From: Mangifera indica
Lineage: Eukaryota; Streptophyta; Magnoliopsida; Sapindales; Anacardiaceae
NCBI RefSeq assembly: GCF_011075055.1
Contig: NC_058155.1
Coordinates: 11,379,537 to 11,443,536, forward strand
DNA: 64,000 nt
Direction: 5' to 3'
The first letter of the stretch is position 1; every line of letters starts with the position of its first letter. The notes under the pieces are model-generated. The model searched no databases, was not told the origin of the DNA, and was given only the letters and a program-made list of their open reading frames with translations. Shown one piece after another: positions 62,793-64,000 of the stretch. A program made the position numbers and the translations under genes.

Positions 62793-62800
62793 TTTATATA
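62793..62800 (-). promoter_or_regulatory. TATA box in 391-bp repeat, copy 1
   Basis: The minus strand reads CTATATAAACTCTCC, then a pyrimidine-rich leader-like run (CACTCAAACACTCACTCTCA). It points toward the MuDR-like frame, about 1.1 kb downstream. It is the nearest of four equivalent sites. Confidence 0.5.
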
Positions 62801-63185
62801 GATGAGGGGAAGGGTAATTTTGGCATTTTAGAAAAAGTAATGAAATATATAAATAAATATGAAAATGCCTTTACAATGTAAAATATCCAAAAACCCCACA
62901 TATTTATCCTAAATTACATTTAACCCCCAATACTTGTCAAATATTACATTCAACCCCCATATTACGACATAAAAACTATACTTAACAAATAAAATGAAGT
63001 TTTAGGATAAGATTAACATAAATACTTTTTTTTGATGAATAGTATTTTTTCGAGTCGAATTCAAAAATACGAACTTCCTTCGTCCGAACGAATCCCTACT
63101 AATTGATATTAACAAAAAAAATGAAAGTGAGAGTGAGTGTTTGAGTGATATGAGAAGTGTGTGGAAATAAAATAAGTGAGGAGGG

Positions 63186-63193
63186 TTTATATA
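63186..63193 (-). promoter_or_regulatory. TATA box in 391-bp repeat, copy 2
   Basis: The minus strand reads CTATATAAACCCTCC, followed by the same pyrimidine-rich leader as copy 1. It lies 393 bases from copy 1. Confidence 0.5.
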
Positions 63194-63576
63194 GATGAAG
63201 GGAAGGGTATTTTTGACATTTTAGAAAAAGTAATGAAATATATAAATAAATATGAAAATGCCTTTACAATGTAAAATATCTAAAAACCCCCCATATTTAT
63301 CCTAAATTACATTTAACCCCCAATACTTGTCACATATTGCATTTAACCACCATATTACGACATAAAAACTATACTTAACAAATAAAATGAAGTTTTAGGA
63401 TAAGATTGACATAAATACCTTTTTTTGATGAATAGTATTTTTTCGAGTCGAATTCAAAAATACGAACTTCCTTCGTCCGAACGAATCCCTACTAATTGAT
63501 GTTGAAAAAAAATGAAAATGAGAGTGAATGTTTGAGTGATATGAGAAGTGTGTGGAAATAAAATGAGTGAGGAGGG

Positions 63577-63584
63577 TTTATATA
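63577..63584 (-). promoter_or_regulatory. TATA box in 391-bp repeat, copy 3
   Basis: The minus strand reads CTATATAAACCCTCC with the same leader context. It lies 391 bases from copy 2. Confidence 0.5.
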
Positions 63585-63967
63585 GATGAGGGAAATGGTA
63601 TTTTTGACATTTTAGAAAAAGTAATAAAATATATAAATAAATATGAAAATGCCTTTACAATGTAAAATATCTAAAACGCCCCTATATTTATCCTAAATTA
63701 CATTTAACCCCCAATACTTGTCACATATTGCATTTAACCATCATATTACGACATAAAAACTATACTTAACAAATAAAATGAAGTTTTAGGATAAGATTGA
63801 CATAAATACCTTTTTTTGATGAATAGTATTTTTTCGAATCGAATTCAGAAATATGAACTTCCTTTGTCCGAACGAATCCCTACTAATTGATGTTGAAAAA
63901 AAATGAAAATGAGAATGAATGTTTGAGTGATATGAGAAGTGTGTGAAAATAAAATGAGTGAGGAGGG

Positions 63968-63975
63968 TTTATATA
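63968..63975 (-). promoter_or_regulatory. TATA box in 391-bp repeat, copy 4
   Basis: The minus strand reads CTATATAAACCCTCC. It lies 391 bases from copy 3, in the unit cut by the window edge. Confidence 0.5.
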
Positions 63976-64000
63976 GATGAGGGGAATGGTATTTTTGACA

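Larger units (their letters stand above)
62450..64000. repeat. About 391-bp tandem repeat array, four copies seen, open at the window edge
   Basis: The landmark CAATGTAAAATATC recurs at 62484, 62874, 63267 and 63658 (spacings 390, 393, 391), and the fourth copy runs to the end of the window. Copies look about 95% alike. Each contains TTAACCCCC runs, AAATAAAATGAAGTTTTAGG, a CGAATCGAATTCA...TTCGTCCGAACGAATCCC stretch, GAGTGAGTGTTTGAGTGATA and TTTATATAGATGAGG. Read on the minus strand, each unit holds a plant-like core promoter (listed separately). Confidence 0.95.

Noticed and set aside
1..64000. tRNA, rRNA and CRISPR features
   Set aside because: I looked for tRNA-like B-box words (GGTTCGAATCC type) and rRNA signatures and saw none convincing. 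The tandem arrays at the right end have no spacer-repeat pattern and this is plant DNA, so CRISPR does not apply.

Overview
This is plant nuclear DNA, almost certainly from a eudicot. Genes have many short exons with GT-AG introns, intergenic DNA is AT-rich, and the genes are plant-specific: chloroplast processing peptidase, Dof factor, NPF and LHT transporters, ent-kaurene oxidase. The species cannot be read from the sequence. Exon structures below were built by hand from splice signals, reading frame and remembered family sequence; no alignment was run.

Layout. 0-10 kb: a small one-span membrane protein, then a 16-exon CTC1 telomere-maintenance gene, both on the minus strand. 10.5-15.4 kb: a MAPKKK5-type kinase gene (minus). 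16.76-17.64 kb: an 876-bp perfect foldback transposon with a 9-bp target duplication. 18.5-23.6 kb: a NAT3-type nucleobase-ascorbate transporter gene (minus). 23.6-33 kb: gene-poor DNA with MITEs and degraded repeats. 33.0-35.6 kb: an NPF4-type transporter gene (plus), with a decayed partial copy just downstream. 36.8-38.9 kb: a thylakoidal processing peptidase gene (minus). 39-45 kb: gene-poor. 45.0-48.6 kb: an LHT8-like amino-acid transporter gene (plus). 51.0-51.8 kb: a Dof3.4/OBP1-like transcription factor gene (minus). 53.5-56.7 kb: a CYP701A (ent-kaurene oxidase) pseudogene carrying a hAT-type insertion in an intron, with a Ty3/gypsy fragment lying where its 5' exons should be.

The most unusual part is 58-64 kb. 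An open frame resembling the N-terminal part of a plant MuDR/Mutator transposase (minus strand, 60.95-61.7 kb) lies between inverted arrays of one 119-bp tandem repeat. One arm has about 13 units with a 3-unit higher-order pattern; the other has 3 units. Upstream of the frame, running off the window, is a second array of about 391-bp units. Each of its four copies carries a TATATAAA box and a pyrimidine-rich leader pointing toward the frame. Beyond the other arm is a 597-bp tandem duplication rich in the motif TGCCGTGGGA. Together these look like one repeat-built Mutator-type element with a tandem promoter array.

The single-copy genes are functionally unrelated and show no cluster logic: telomere capping, stress MAP-kinase signalling, nucleobase, peptide/nitrate/hormone and amino-acid transport, chloroplast protein maturation and transcription.
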